From Gammaproteobacteria bacterium (GTDB taxonomy: Bacteria; Pseudomonadota; Gammaproteobacteria; Nevskiales; Nevskiaceae), in NCBI GenBank assembly GCA_026398815.1, contig JAPLSA010000012.1, positions 1-64,000 on the forward strand: a stretch of 64,000 nt of DNA. Direction: 5' to 3'. The notes beneath the pieces are model-generated. The model did no database searches and was not told the origin of the DNA. It saw only the letters and a program-made list of their open reading frames with translations. Position 1 is the stretch's first letter. Each line of letters begins with the position of its first letter. Positions 16,480 to 27,147 of this stretch are shown here, piece by piece. Both the position numbers and the translations under genes were made by a program.

Positions 16480-16783
16480 TCGTGGCAAGACGCGGATACC
16501 ACCAGTCCGACCTCCGATCCAGGCTTCCAACCAGGGCTGATCGCCGCGTCATTGCTTTGATATCACTCAAGAAAATAACCTCCCGCAAGATGCTGGCGCC
16601 GCGCTGGAAAATCGGCCTTGCAGCGGAACCGGCCCCAGCCTCCATCCTGCGATCCGGGCAATGTCACCAGCCGGGGACAGCCTCATCCGGCCTGTCTCGC
16701 GTCCGGGACGGTGCCCTTTGCGGGTCGAAAATGACACAGTTCGAGCGGCTTCCGCATCGCGGGCAAATCCCCCTTTCCCAGGC
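16480..16783. other. upstream activating region of the alcohol dehydrogenase gene
   Basis: About 300 bp without a gene between the alcohol dehydrogenase promoter and the porin terminator. It holds a TGTC-N10-GACA palindrome (16662-16679) and a TGACACA half site (16732-16738). Both resemble the TGTC-N8-GACACA elements found near exaC and pqqA but with different spacing, so the link is tentative. Confidence 0.4.
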
Positions 16784-16811
16784 AAAAAAAAACCGGGCAC
16801 GAGGCCCGGTA
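16784..16811 (-). terminator. Rho-independent terminator of the porin gene
   Basis: ACCGGGC (16793-16799) and GCCCGGT (16805-16811) form a stem with a 5-base loop; on the minus strand it is followed by at least nine T (16793-16785). It lies 38 bp after the porin stop. Confidence 0.85.
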
Positions 16812-16848
16812 ATTTGGCGCTAGGAGAGGTTCTTGGTCAGGCCGGCAC

Positions 16849-18075
16849 TCAGAACGACAGGAAGGTGCCGACGTTGAAGTTCAGCGCTTCGTTCTTGCCG
16901 CCGCCGTGGGCCTTGGCGGTCACCGAGGTGACTTCGCTCAGCAGCAGCAGGTTCTTGGTCAGCGAGTAATAGACGCCGCCGGTGATCTTGGTGTTGCTGC
17001 GCACCAGACCGGTGGCGTTCTCGCCGTCGGCGCCGCTCAGGCGGCTGACGCCGTAATTCACACCGACCTTGACCGCGTCGATCTTGTAGGTGGCCTGGGC
17101 CAGGTAGCCGTTGGAGCCGCGGCGGCCGCCGTTGCCGTCGGAGCTCAGCAGGAACAGCGCGGTGGTGCCGAGGCCCTTGCCGTAGTAGTACCAGCCGCCC
17201 AGTTCCAGATCGGAGATGTTGACCTTGCCGCCGGCGTCGAGGCCGTAGCTGCGGTAGTCGTCGCTGCCGCCGTCGTCACGCTGCTGCTGGGTGATGAATG
17301 CGCTCGACAGGTACACCTTGGCGCCGCCGACTTCGGTCTTGTAGGCCAGCTTGCCGTGGAAGCCGGGCTGGGTCTTGCGGCCGGTCGCACCGCCGAGGCT
17401 GTTGAGCGGGTCGTAGATGCCGAGCGTCAGCGTCGCACCGGCAAAGGCCGGCGTCGTGTAGTTCATCTGCGCCAGCGTGTCGGTGTAGACGTAGCCGAGG
17501 CCGATCGAGCCCAGCGTGGTGTTCGCCGGCGTGCCCGAAGCAGCAGCGCCTGCGGCGCCGACACCCGGGATGGTCATGTCGTTGATGATCGCGTCGAAAC
17601 CGAACAGGCCGAAATTGCGGCCTGCGGTGAAAGTGCCGATGTCCTTGTTGCCGACCGTCAGATAGACCTGACGAACGTCGAGGCCGGTGGTGCCGAGGCC
17701 GACATTGCCGGCGCCGCCCTGCAGGTTCGGCGAGCCGCCGTCGTTGGTGCTGATGCCCGGATACAGGCCGAAGTGGCCTTCGATGTCGAGGCCGTTCTGC
17801 TGGGTGATCACGCCGAACGACAGCGCCGCCGGCAGCAGGCCGTTGGTGACCGCCGAGGCCGACTTGGCCGTGCCGCCGCCACCGGTGCAGGCCAGGCCGC
17901 CGCCGATCGCGACCGGGCTGCTGCTGTCGCAATCCGAATAGACGTAGTGAACGTTGATGTTGCCGTTGACGGTGAACTTGTAATCACCGGCATTGAGTTC
18001 GAGCGCGCTGGCGCCCGTGGAGGACAGCAGGGCAACCGCGGCTGCAATCAGGTTTCGCTGGTTCGACTTGGACAT
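16849..18075 (-). CDS. outer-membrane porin
   Basis: A 408-residue outer-membrane beta-barrel with a signal peptide (about 1-22, ending SSTGASA-LE). It shows alternating hydrophobic strands, Gly/Asn-rich turns and a C-terminal phenylalanine (GTFLSF), the usual signal for barrel insertion. The start at 18075 begins the signal peptide; the frame upstream to 18219 is not signal-like. It sits between the PQQ alcohol dehydrogenase and the two-component genes and has its own sigma-54 promoter, so it may admit the alcohol substrate. Exact porin class is not clear. Confidence 0.75.
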   Translation of the reverse strand: MSKSNQRNLIAAAVALLSSTGASALELNAGDYKFTVNGNINVHYVYSDCDSSSPVAIGGGLACTGGGGTAKSASAVTNGLLPAALSFGVITQQNGLDIEGHFGLYPGISTNDGGSPNLQGGAGNVGLGTTGLDVRQVYLTVGNKDIGTFTAGRNFGLFGFDAIINDMTIPGVGAAGAAASGTPANTTLGSIGLGYVYTDTLAQMNYTTPAFAGATLTLGIYDPLNSLGGATGRKTQPGFHGKLAYKTEVGGAKVYLSSAFITQQQRDDGGSDDYRSYGLDAGGKVNISDLELGGWYYYGKGLGTTALFLLSSDGNGGRRGSNGYLAQATYKIDAVKVGVNYGVSRLSGADGENATGLVRSNTKITGGVYYSLTKNLLLLSEVTSVTAKAHGGGKNEALNFNVGTFLSF

Positions 18076-18242
18076 TTGTAATTCCCCAATATTGTTGAGA
18101 GGTACGACCTGCTGGCCTGCGAATGCAGACCTGCTTGCCGCGCCGCCCCACTTCCTCTTCAGCTGCCGGCGTCCTCGACCTGTTGGTGAGCTTCGGTCTG
18201 TAGACACTGCAACCCGCACAAGTGTGGCGGCGACCCCGCTAG

Positions 18243-18258
18243 AGCAATCGACATGCCA
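18243..18258 (-). promoter_or_regulatory. sigma-54 (-24/-12) promoter of the porin gene
   Basis: The minus strand reads TGGCATGTCGATTGCT: GG and GC are 10 bases apart, with TGGCATG at -24 and a perfect TTGCT at -12. The predicted start near 18232 gives a leader of about 155 bases before the porin ATG at 18075. Confidence 0.75.
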
Positions 18259-18397
18259 AATCGGGAATATTTCTTATCCCTTTGAATTCAATGATTTTTA
18301 GGAAAATTCAAGCACGCCGGCCGAACGTCTGCCTGTTTCATCGGAGGGACGCCCCTAACGTCACAGCCGTTACAGCCGGCGGTGACAGATGCTGCAC
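18259..18397. other. region between the porin promoter and the histidine kinase gene
   Basis: About 140 bp, partly AT-rich (18259-18310). An inverted pair GTCAC (about 18360-18364) and GTGAC (about 18382-18386) lies 17 bases apart and could bind an activator of the porin promoter. No gene seen. Confidence 0.35.
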
Positions 18398-19843
18398 TCA
18401 GCCCGGCATTTGCTGCGGCAGGCGCACCGAGATCGTGGTGCCCGCGCCGGGCTGGGAATCGATCTGCAGGGTGGCGCCGAGCGTTTCGGCGCGTTCGATC
18501 ATGCCGAGCAGGCCGAGGCCGCCGCGCCGGTCATCAGCGGTCGCACGCCGGCGACGCAGGCCGTCGCCGCCAAGCCGCAGCTCGCCCGGCAGCCCACGGC
18601 CGTCGTCGGAAATGCGCAGGTGCAGCGCCGCATTGACATCGCGGCACAGCATCACGCTGATCCGGCTGGCCGCGGCGTGGCGGGCAGCGTTGACCAGCGC
18701 TTCCTGGGCGATCCGGTACAGGTAGACCTGCACCAGCGGCTCACCCGCCACCCGTTCGACTTCGATGCGCACCTCGAAGCGGATCTGCGGACAGCGGCCC
18801 GACCAGTCGGCGATCAGGTTCTCCAGCGTCGGGCCGAGCCCGAACTCGTCGAGACCGGCCGGCCGCAGCCGGGCCAGCAGCAGATGCAGACCGTCGTAGA
18901 GCGTGGCGATGCCGGCGCGGATGCTATGGGTGCGCGCGCCAAGCTCCGGCGACAGGCGGCCGATCCGCTGATGCAGCAGCGCGGCCTCGGCATCCATCGC
19001 CGCCAGGCTCTGGCCGATCTCGTCGTGCAGCTCGCGCGCGATCAGACGGCGCTCGTGCTCCTGCACTTCCAGGCTGTGGCGCAGCAGCCGCTGGTTGTCG
19101 GAGCGCGCTTCCTCAAGCCTTTGGCCGAGTTCGACGACGCTGTCGATGATCGTCCGCAGCTCGGGTGTTGTTGCCTTCGGCAGACCGGGGTGCAGGTCGC
19201 CGCGGCCGATGCGTTCCAGTGCCGCGCGGATCAGATCGATCGGCTTCAGCGCCCGCCACACCGAAAACACCACGATCGCATTGGTCAGGAAGCCGATCGC
19301 GACGATCAGCAGCAACAGCGGCCGCGCCTCGTTCCAGGCTTCGAGGATCTCGTCGGCGGGATCGGAGTGGATGGTCACCGGACGCATGCCGCCGTCGGCC
19401 GTCGGCACTGCCACCCGCAGCGACTGCGGCACCGTTGTCACCTGGGCGATGAACCAGTCCGGCACCCGGTCATCGATCGCGGCCGGACAGGCCCGCAACG
19501 GCGCATCGACTTCGCGGAAAGCGCCCTCCACGCACAGGTGGCGGGTATGGTCGAACACGCTGATCAGCACCGGCAGCACGGTCCGGTCGCTGGTTTCGGC
19601 AGGAATCGCCTTGTCGTCGAGCAGGTGGCTGGCCAGCCGCATCACGGCGTCGATTTCGCCCTGCACGGCGCGCCGGGAATTGCCCAGCACGGCATAGACC
19701 GCGAGCAGCAGCACCACGCCCAGCAGCAGGCCGATGAACAGGCTGAGGCGGGTCTTGAGATCGACCCGCGTCATCAAGGCCCGCAGCAGCCAGCGGGCGC
19801 CGCGCGGCGATGCCGCTGCGGTGTCGACCGCGATTTCAGACAC
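18398..19843 (-). CDS. sensor histidine kinase, NarX/HisKA_3 type
   Basis: A 481-residue membrane sensor. Two membrane segments (about 32-53 and 175-197) flank a periplasmic domain of about 120 residues; then come a HAMP-like linker (200-250), the HisKA_3 helix with the phospho-acceptor H273 in ARELHDEIGQ, and a C-terminal ATPase domain with DDGRG and GGLGL motifs. It should phosphorylate the response regulator whose gene overlaps it by 8 bp. Position beside PQQ alcohol dehydrogenase genes is like exaD/pedS-type sensors, but its signal is unknown. Start is GTG at 19843. Confidence 0.85.
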   Translation of the reverse strand: MSEIAVDTAAASPRGARWLLRALMTRVDLKTRLSLFIGLLLGVVLLLAVYAVLGNSRRAVQGEIDAVMRLASHLLDDKAIPAETSDRTVLPVLISVFDHTRHLCVEGAFREVDAPLRACPAAIDDRVPDWFIAQVTTVPQSLRVAVPTADGGMRPVTIHSDPADEILEAWNEARPLLLLIVAIGFLTNAIVVFSVWRALKPIDLIRAALERIGRGDLHPGLPKATTPELRTIIDSVVELGQRLEEARSDNQRLLRHSLEVQEHERRLIARELHDEIGQSLAAMDAEAALLHQRIGRLSPELGARTHSIRAGIATLYDGLHLLLARLRPAGLDEFGLGPTLENLIADWSGRCPQIRFEVRIEVERVAGEPLVQVYLYRIAQEALVNAARHAAASRISVMLCRDVNAALHLRISDDGRGLPGELRLGGDGLRRRRATADDRRGGLGLLGMIERAETLGATLQIDSQPGAGTTISVRLPQQMPG

Positions 19844-20462
19844 GCACGATGCCGGCGACGATCGCCAGGCGCGCCATCTCGGCGGCCGAACGCAGACCCA
19901 GCTTCACGCGGATCTGCGAGTAATGGTTGGACACAGTCTTGCCGCTGATGCACAGGCCGCTGGCGATGTCGCGCACCGATCGGCCTTCGGCGACCTGCCG
20001 AAAAATCTCGAACTCCCGCTGCGACAGGCTGTGCAGCGCGTCGTTCGGCTTGCGCTGATGAGCACGGGCATGGGCCAGATCGGGCGACAGGAATTCGCGA
20101 CCGCGGGAGACGGCATCAACCGCCGCGACCAGCGTGTCGGGGGCCGACCGCTTCGACACATAACCGAGCGCGCCGGCGGCCAGCGCCCGGTCGACGAACA
20201 TCGGCTCCTCGTGAACACTGAACGCCAGTGCTCGCAGTTCCGGCTGCCGGGCACGCAGACGGCGCAGCAGTTCGATGCCGCCGACGCCGGGCAGCGACAG
20301 GTCGGTGATCACCACGTCCGGCACACATTCCAGGAAACGTCGGTAGCCGGCTGCAGCCGATGCCGCTTCGGCCACCACCTGGTACTCCGGCGCGCATTCG
20401 AGCAGCTGGCGGTAGCCAGCGCGGACGACCGCATGGTCGTCGACCAGCAGGATACGGATCAT
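19836..20462 (-). CDS. NarL/LuxR-family response regulator
   Basis: A 208-residue regulator: receiver domain (1-120) with the acidic cluster DD8-9, phospho-acceptor D54 and a conserved Lys in YVSKR, then a LuxR-type helix-turn-helix (about 145-205, SQREFEIFRQVAEGRS...KTVSNHYSQIRVKL). Its gene precedes and overlaps that of the sensor kinase. Such pairs (ExaE, AgmR/ErbR) control quinoprotein alcohol oxidation in pseudomonads, so a role in this cluster is likely. ATG 20462 starts the receiver domain; GAGGAGAATCCGA precedes it. Confidence 0.85.
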   Translation of the reverse strand: MIRILLVDDHAVVRAGYRQLLECAPEYQVVAEAASAAAGYRRFLECVPDVVITDLSLPGVGGIELLRRLRARQPELRALAFSVHEEPMFVDRALAAGALGYVSKRSAPDTLVAAVDAVSRGREFLSPDLAHARAHQRKPNDALHSLSQREFEIFRQVAEGRSVRDIASGLCISGKTVSNHYSQIRVKLGLRSAAEMARLAIVAGIVRV

Positions 20463-20533
20463 TCGGATTCTCCTCAGGCAACGGCGCTCGATTCGGCGCC
20501 TGTCGGTCCGGCGATTGCGGAAGCTCAACGCAG

Positions 20534-20562
20534 GAGGCCCGGGCGAGCATCACCCGGGCCTC
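20534..20562. terminator. stem-loop between the aldehyde dehydrogenase and response regulator genes
   Basis: A perfect 10-bp stem, GAGGCCCGGG (20534-20543) with CCCGGGCCTC (20553-20562), lies about 50 bp past the aldehyde dehydrogenase stop. No T-tract follows on either strand, so intrinsic termination is uncertain; it may act as an mRNA 3' end protector. Confidence 0.5.
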
Positions 20563-20610
20563 ATGTCACTGACAACTATCGGCAAGCCTCAGCCGATGGC
20601 AACCAACCGA

Positions 20611-22122
20611 TCAGTAGGCGATGCAGACGGCCTTCGTTTCGAGGTAGTTGTTCAGCACCTGGTGGCCCATCTCGCGGCCCCAGCCCGACTGCTTGTAGCC
20701 GCCAAACGGCATCGAAGCGTCGAAGATGTTGTAGCAGTTGACCCAGACCGTACCGGCGCGCAGGCGCGGCACCATCTTGTGGATCTTCGACACGTCCTGC
20801 GACCAGATGCCGGCGGCCAGACCGTAGACCGAGTCGTTGGCGCGGCGGATCAGCTCGTCATCGACGTCCGAGAAACGGCTGGCAACCAGCACCGGCCCGA
20901 AGATCTCTTCCTGCACGACCTTGGCGCTGTCGGCGACGTTGACCATCAGCGTCGGTTCGACGAAGTAGCCCTCGTTGCCCCAGCGGCTGCCGCCGGCGGC
21001 CAGCGAAGCGCCTTCGGCCGGACCGGCCTTCAGGTAGCCCGACACGCGGTCGAGCTGGTTCTGCGAGACCAGCGGGCCAAGCTGGGTCGACGGATCGAGG
21101 CCCGGGCCGACCTTCAGGCCCTTGGCGTAGGCGGCGATGCCGGCGACGACTTCGTCATAGACCTTGTCCTGGATGAACAGGCGCGAGCCGGCGCAGCAGG
21201 TCTGGCCCTGGTTGAAGAAGATGGCGCTGGCAGCACCCGGGATCGCCTTCGACAGGTCGGCGTCGTTGAGGATGATGTTCGGCGACTTGCCGCCCAGCTC
21301 CAGCGTCAGCTTCTTCAGATCGTTGGCCGCAGCCTTGACGATCAGCTTGCCGACTTCGGTCGAACCGGTGAAGGCAACCTTGTCGACACCCGGGTGGCCG
21401 GCCAGCGGCGCGCCGGTGGTTTCGCCGAAGCCGGTGACCACGTTCAGCACGCCCTTCGGCAGGCCGGCTTCCTGGATCAGTTCGGCCAGGCGCAGCGCGG
21501 TCAGCGGGGTTTCCTCGGCCGGCTTCAGGATCACGGTGCAGCCGCAGGCCAGCGCCGGCGCGAGCTTCCAGGCTGCCATCAGGATCGGGAAGTTCCACGG
21601 GATGATCTGGCCGACGACGCCGATCGGCTCGCGCTTGGTGTAGGCGTGGTACTCGGTGCCCGGCGTGAACGGCACCGACAGATCCAGCGTGTTGCCTTCC
21701 GACTTGGTGGCCCAGCCGGCCATGTAGTGGAAGATGTCGGCGGCGAGTGCCACGTCGGCGACCTTGGCGATGACCACCGGCTTGCCGTTGTCCAGCGATT
21801 CCAGTTCGCCCAGCTCGTCCTGGTGCTTGAGGATCAGGTCACCGATGCGATGCAGCAGCTTGCCGCGGTTGGCCGGCGACATCTTGCGCCATTCGCTGTT
21901 GTCAGCGAATGCACGGCGAGCAGCCGCGACAGCTGCATTGATGTCTTCCTTGGAACCGCTCTGCGCGTGCGCGACGACCTGGCCGGTGGCCGGGTTGTAG
22001 ACCTCGAAGGTTTCGCCCGAGGTCGAGTTGACCCAGTTGCCGTCGATCAGGATCTGCTTCGGCGTGCTGATGAACTTGCGGGCGGCTGCGCCCAGTGCTT
22101 CCAGACCTTTCGATCCATCCAT
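20611..22122 (-). CDS. exaC: NAD-dependent aldehyde dehydrogenase, ExaC/AcoD type
   Basis: A 503-residue cytosolic aldehyde dehydrogenase. Catalytic Cys309 lies in FFNQGQTCCAGSR and the general base Glu275 in LELGGKSPN; the NAD-binding segment FTGSTEVGK is at 251-259. Length and sequence fit the ExaC/AcoD acetaldehyde dehydrogenases that take over the aldehyde made by PQQ ethanol dehydrogenase. ATG 22122 follows GAGGAGATCACCA; the longer open frame upstream would run through the promoter. A sigma-54 promoter lies about 120-130 bp upstream, divergent from the AcoR-type activator gene. Confidence 0.9.
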   Translation of the reverse strand: MDGSKGLEALGAAARKFISTPKQILIDGNWVNSTSGETFEVYNPATGQVVAHAQSGSKEDINAAVAAARRAFADNSEWRKMSPANRGKLLHRIGDLILKHQDELGELESLDNGKPVVIAKVADVALAADIFHYMAGWATKSEGNTLDLSVPFTPGTEYHAYTKREPIGVVGQIIPWNFPILMAAWKLAPALACGCTVILKPAEETPLTALRLAELIQEAGLPKGVLNVVTGFGETTGAPLAGHPGVDKVAFTGSTEVGKLIVKAAANDLKKLTLELGGKSPNIILNDADLSKAIPGAASAIFFNQGQTCCAGSRLFIQDKVYDEVVAGIAAYAKGLKVGPGLDPSTQLGPLVSQNQLDRVSGYLKAGPAEGASLAAGGSRWGNEGYFVEPTLMVNVADSAKVVQEEIFGPVLVASRFSDVDDELIRRANDSVYGLAAGIWSQDVSKIHKMVPRLRAGTVWVNCYNIFDASMPFGGYKQSGWGREMGHQVLNNYLETKAVCIAY

Positions 22123-22238
22123 TGGTGATCTCCTCGTCAATTCGTTATTGCAGATGATGATTGAGTGCCTGCGACTGTTCCGGACGACCATTCGTTCCGC
22201 CGATCGTCGCTGCCGGGGCGTCGCGACGGGCTCGCGAT

Positions 22239-22254
22239 GGCAAGAAGCAAGCCA
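22239..22254 (-). promoter_or_regulatory. sigma-54 (-24/-12) promoter of the aldehyde dehydrogenase gene
   Basis: The minus strand reads TGGCTTGCTTCTTGCC, with GG and GC 10 bases apart, TGGC at -24 and TTGC at -12. The predicted start near 22228 leaves a leader of about 105 bases before the ATG at 22122. Confidence 0.65.
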
Positions 22255-22360
22255 GCGGCGAAAGCGTCTGCAAATCGCTGATGACCAACGATTTCCGGCG
22301 CCGGATCGCAGGGCACCTATCCTGCGCTGTCTCAGGTCCGGCGCGCCACCCAAAAGGGTT

Positions 22361-22378
22361 GTCGCGGCCCTGACACAG
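22361..22378. promoter_or_regulatory. TGTC-N8-GACACA palindrome between divergent sigma-54 promoters
   Basis: The sequence is TGTCGCGGCCCTGACACA. The same layout (TGTC, 8 bases, GACACA) recurs before pqqA at 24610-24627. It lies about 107 bp upstream of the exaC promoter and about 90 bp upstream of the activator promoter, the usual range for an enhancer-binding site. A lone TGACAC half site follows at 22413-22418. It probably binds the AcoR-like activator; this is inferred from position and repetition. Confidence 0.6.
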
Positions 22379-22467
22379 TATTCGCCCCCTATGCGCCGCT
22401 CGACGAGGCCGTGACACCGCCCGCGCACCTTTCGTTGACGACCTTGTCGGCGACGACTACCGTCGGC

Positions 22468-22484
22468 TGGCACTACTGTTGCTT
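22468..22484 (+). promoter_or_regulatory. sigma-54 (-24/-12) promoter of the AcoR-type activator gene
   Basis: The sequence TGGCACTACTGTTGCTT matches the consensus almost perfectly (TGGCAC at -24, TTGCT at -12, GG and GC 10 bases apart). The predicted start near 22494 excludes the in-frame TTG at 22479 as a translation start. It implies the activator gene is itself sigma-54 controlled, possibly by its own product. Confidence 0.8.
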
Positions 22485-22571
22485 TCTGCGCTGTCACCGG
22501 TCATCCGCAACAGTGGACTGCGTCATGAAAACCATAAGGCTCCTGCGACCAAGCAGCGCGGAGCAGTCGAG

Positions 22572-24623
<2,052 letters not shown>

Positions 24624-24792
24624 CACATCGCGCCAATATCGCCAGAGGTCGGCGCAGCCAGGATCTGTCGCATCGAGGGTTCGGGAAGGCTTGAGGCAGA
24701 CGGCAAAACTGCCGTTAAATCAGGCCGTGACAGCGACTTGCGGATTTTCAATCCCGACCATTGAAACAGACGATTGGGAACCGAATCCGAGG

Positions 24793-24808
24793 TGGCATAG
24801 TCTCTGCA
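24793..24808 (+). promoter_or_regulatory. sigma-54 (-24/-12) promoter of pqqA
   Basis: TGGCATAGTCTCTGCA has GG and GC exactly 10 bases apart, TGGCA at -24 and CTGCA at -12. The predicted start near 24819 gives a leader of about 57 bases before the pqqA ATG. Confidence 0.7.
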
Positions 24809-24875
24809 CTGCCATCGCGTGCTGCAAAAGCACGTTGGCATACACACCACTGCGAACCCAATTGGAGGATTGATC

Positions 24876-24950
24876 ATGCGTTGGACGACCCCGAGCTTCA
24901 CCGAAATGCGTTTCGGCATGGAAGTGACGATGTACATCCTGAACCGCTAA
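24876..24950 (+). CDS. pqqA: PQQ precursor peptide PqqA
   Basis: A 24-residue peptide beginning MRWTTPSF, with the two residues that are cross-linked to build pyrroloquinoline quinone: Glu16 and Tyr20 in the E-V-T-M-Y segment. Length and pattern match PqqA. The ribosome site TGGAGG is 8 bases before the ATG. The gene is followed by a terminator-like hairpin and then pqqB, an arrangement that lets the substrate peptide be made in excess of the enzymes. PqqD chaperones the peptide and PqqE makes the crosslink. Confidence 0.97.
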   Translation: MRWTTPSFTEMRFGMEVTMYILNR

Positions 24951-25022
24951 GTCTTTCCGGCTGCATCCGGCAGGGGCAACCCGCATCGGACTCGGCCAGA
25001 CGGCGGTAGATTCAGAAATGGG

Positions 25023-25048
25023 GCCCCCGGAAACGGGGGCTTTGTTTT
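25023..25048 (+). terminator. intrinsic terminator/attenuator between pqqA and pqqB
   Basis: GCCCCCG (25023-25029) and CGGGGGC (25034-25040) form a 7-bp all-GC stem with a GAAA tetraloop, followed by TTTGTTTT. It lies 72 bp after the pqqA stop and 59 bp before pqqB. Partial readthrough would yield high pqqA and lower pqqBCDE expression. Confidence 0.8.
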
Positions 25049-25106
25049 GCAGGACGACCATCCGGATGCAGTGCAGCAAACAGCTGCCTGCCAAACCAGA
25101 CCCCAC

Positions 25107-26021
25107 ATGAAAATCAGAATCCTGGGTTCCGCTGCCGGCGGAGGATTTCCGCAGTGGAACTGCAATTGCGAAACCTGCGACGGCTGCCGCAGCGGCCGCG
25201 TCAATGCGATTGCCCGCAGCCAGTCGTCGATCGCGGTGTCGTCGAACGGCGATGACTGGGTGCTGATCAACGCCTCGCCTGATATCCGCCAGCAGATCCT
25301 GTCGACGCCGGCGCTGCAGCCGAACCGGGCCCTGCGCGACACCGGCATCAAGGCCGTGTTCCTGATGGACGCGCAGATCGATCACGTAACCGGCCTGTTG
25401 ATGCTGCGCGAATCGCGGGTGCGGCTGCCGATCTACTGCTCGGCGCGGGTCAAGGCCGACCTCACCAGCGGCTTCCCGATCTTCAACATCCTGGAGCACT
25501 ACTGCGGTGTCGACTGGCACGAGGTGAAACCGGATGGCACGCCGTTCACCGTGCCGGGCATCGAGGGCATCCAGTTCGAACCGTTCGCGCTGACCTCGAA
25601 AGCGCCACCCTATTCGCCGCATCGCGCGGCACCGGCGCCGGGCGACAACCTGGGTCTGGTGATCCGCAACACTGCAACCCAGGCCTGCGCGCTGTACGCG
25701 CCGGGCCTCGGTGTCATCGAACCGCCAGTGCAGAAAGCGATGGCGGAAGCCGCGCTGATCCTCGTCGACGGCACCACCTGGACCGATGACGAGATGAGCC
25801 GCCGTGGCGTCGGCAAGAAGCTGGCGCGCGAGATGGGCCATCTCTACCAGTCCGGGCCCGGCGGCATGCTGGAGGTGCTGGCGGCCTACCCGCAGGCGCG
25901 GCGCGTCTTGATCCACATCAACAACACCAATCCGATCCTCGTCGAGGATGGCCCCGAGCGAGCTGCCGTGCGCGCTGCCGGCGTCGAGGTGGCGCAGGAC
26001 GGAATGGAGTTCGCGCTGTAA
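25107..26021 (+). CDS. pqqB: PQQ biosynthesis protein PqqB
   Basis: A 304-residue metallo-beta-lactamase-fold protein. It opens with [19 protein letters not shown] and has a CNCETCDGC cysteine cluster (about 18-26) that matches the zinc site of PqqB. The degenerate metal motif ([12 protein letters not shown]) is typical. PqqB is thought to hydroxylate the Tyr ring of the Glu-Tyr intermediate. ATG 25107 is chosen since it begins the conserved N-terminus. It is followed by pqqC after 29 bp. Confidence 0.95.
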   Translation: MKIRILGSAAGGGFPQWNCNCETCDGCRSGRVNAIARSQSSIAVSSNGDDWVLINASPDIRQQILSTPALQPNRALRDTGIKAVFLMDAQIDHVTGLLMLRESRVRLPIYCSARVKADLTSGFPIFNILEHYCGVDWHEVKPDGTPFTVPGIEGIQFEPFALTSKAPPYSPHRAAPAPGDNLGLVIRNTATQACALYAPGLGVIEPPVQKAMAEAALILVDGTTWTDDEMSRRGVGKKLAREMGHLYQSGPGGMLEVLAAYPQARRVLIHINNTNPILVEDGPERAAVRAAGVEVAQDGMEFAL

Positions 26022-26050
26022 GCCGGAATCAACTGCAGGAGGAGGCATCA

Positions 26051-26839
26051 ATGAACGCATCGGTCGCAACGCACGACCTGCCCTGGACCCGCGAAGAATT
26101 CGCGGGGCGCCTCAAGGCCTTCGAGCCGTACTACCACATCCACCACCCGTTCCAGCGGGCGATGAACGAAGGCCGGCTGTCGAAAGAAGCGGTTCAGGGC
26201 TGGGTGCTGAACCGCTTCTACTACCAGACCGCGATCCCCAACAAGGACGCCGCGCTGCTCGCCAACTGCCCGGATCGCGAGGTCCGACGGCGCTGGATCC
26301 AGCGGATCATCGACCACGACGGCAACGATGAAAGCGAAGGCGGCATCGAGCGCTGGGTGCGCCTCGGCATCGCGGTGGGCCTTACGCGCGACGACATCGT
26401 CAGCCACCGTTACGTGCTGCCCGGCGTGCGCTTCGCAGTCGATGCCTATGTGAATTTCGTGCGCCGCGCGTCCTGGCAGGAAGGCGTTGCGTCGTCTCTG
26501 ACCGAGTTGTTCGCGCCGTCGATCCACAAGGAGCGCATCGCCGAATGGCCGAAGCACTACCCGTGGATCGAGTCCCACGGGCTCGACTACTTCAAGGGCC
26601 GTGTCCAGGAAGCGCATCGCGACGTACAGCACGGCTTGGGGCTCACGCTCGATCTGTTCCGCACCCGCGCTGAACAGGAACGCGCGCTGGAATTGCTGAA
26701 ATTCAAGCTCGACATCCTGTGGTCGATGCTCGATGCGATGACCATGGCCTACGTGAAGAACGAGCCGCCTTACCACTGCGTGGCCGGCTTCCGGCCGGGC
26801 ATGACGGCTGCCGAGATCAGCGGAGCCGCCCATGTCTGA
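26051..26839 (+). CDS. pqqC: pyrroloquinoline-quinone synthase PqqC
   Basis: A 262-residue all-helical oxidase of the heme-oxygenase-like fold that carries out the last ring closure and eight-electron oxidation to PQQ, without metal. The motifs [18 protein letters not shown] near the N-terminus and [19 protein letters not shown] (about 57-75) fit the PqqC active site. Length is slightly above the 250 of the Klebsiella enzyme. AGGAGG lies 8 bases before the ATG. Its end overlaps pqqD by 8 bp. Confidence 0.97.
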   Translation: MNASVATHDLPWTREEFAGRLKAFEPYYHIHHPFQRAMNEGRLSKEAVQGWVLNRFYYQTAIPNKDAALLANCPDREVRRRWIQRIIDHDGNDESEGGIERWVRLGIAVGLTRDDIVSHRYVLPGVRFAVDAYVNFVRRASWQEGVASSLTELFAPSIHKERIAEWPKHYPWIESHGLDYFKGRVQEAHRDVQHGLGLTLDLFRTRAEQERALELLKFKLDILWSMLDAMTMAYVKNEPPYHCVAGFRPGMTAAEISGAAHV

Positions 26840-27143
26840 GTCGCCGGAGAAGAAGGTCGAATACGCGACCGACTACAAGCCGCTGCACGACGGCCCGCTG
26901 AAGCTGGCCCGCGGCCATCGCATCCAGTACGAGACCGTGCAGGGCTGCGACGTGCTGCTCTACCCGGAAGGCGTGGTGCAGCTCAGCGAGACCGCCGCGA
27001 TGATCCTCAAGCAAGTCGACGGCCAGAAAGACGCGACCGGCATCGTCAGCAGCCTGATGCAGCAGTTCCCGGAAGCCGGCGACATCTCCGGCGACATCCG
27101 CGGCTTTCTCGAAGTCGCCCACGCCCGCGGCTGGATCGCCTGA
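26832..27143 (+). CDS. pqqD: PQQ peptide chaperone PqqD
   Basis: A 103-residue winged-helix peptide-binding protein (RRE fold). The region [21 protein letters not shown] (split here by the usual PqqD pattern LN/QLSETAxxIL) is the family hallmark. It binds PqqA and presents it to PqqE. It overlaps the end of pqqC and lies 4 bp before pqqE, so all three should be translated together. About ten residues longer than typical at the N-terminus, where a charged tail precedes the fold. Confidence 0.95.
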   Translation: MSESPEKKVEYATDYKPLHDGPLKLARGHRIQYETVQGCDVLLYPEGVVQLSETAAMILKQVDGQKDATGIVSSLMQQFPEAGDISGDIRGFLEVAHARGWIA

Positions 27144-27147
27144 CGCC

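Noticed and set aside
20611-22497. Aldehyde dehydrogenase start extended to 22497
   Set aside because: The extension would run through both divergent promoters and the repeated operator, and adds an Arg-rich stretch not found in the family.
22479-22571. TTG at 22479 as the start of the AcoR-type activator
   Set aside because: It lies within the -12 box of the sigma-54 promoter and upstream of the predicted transcription start, so it cannot be in the mRNA.
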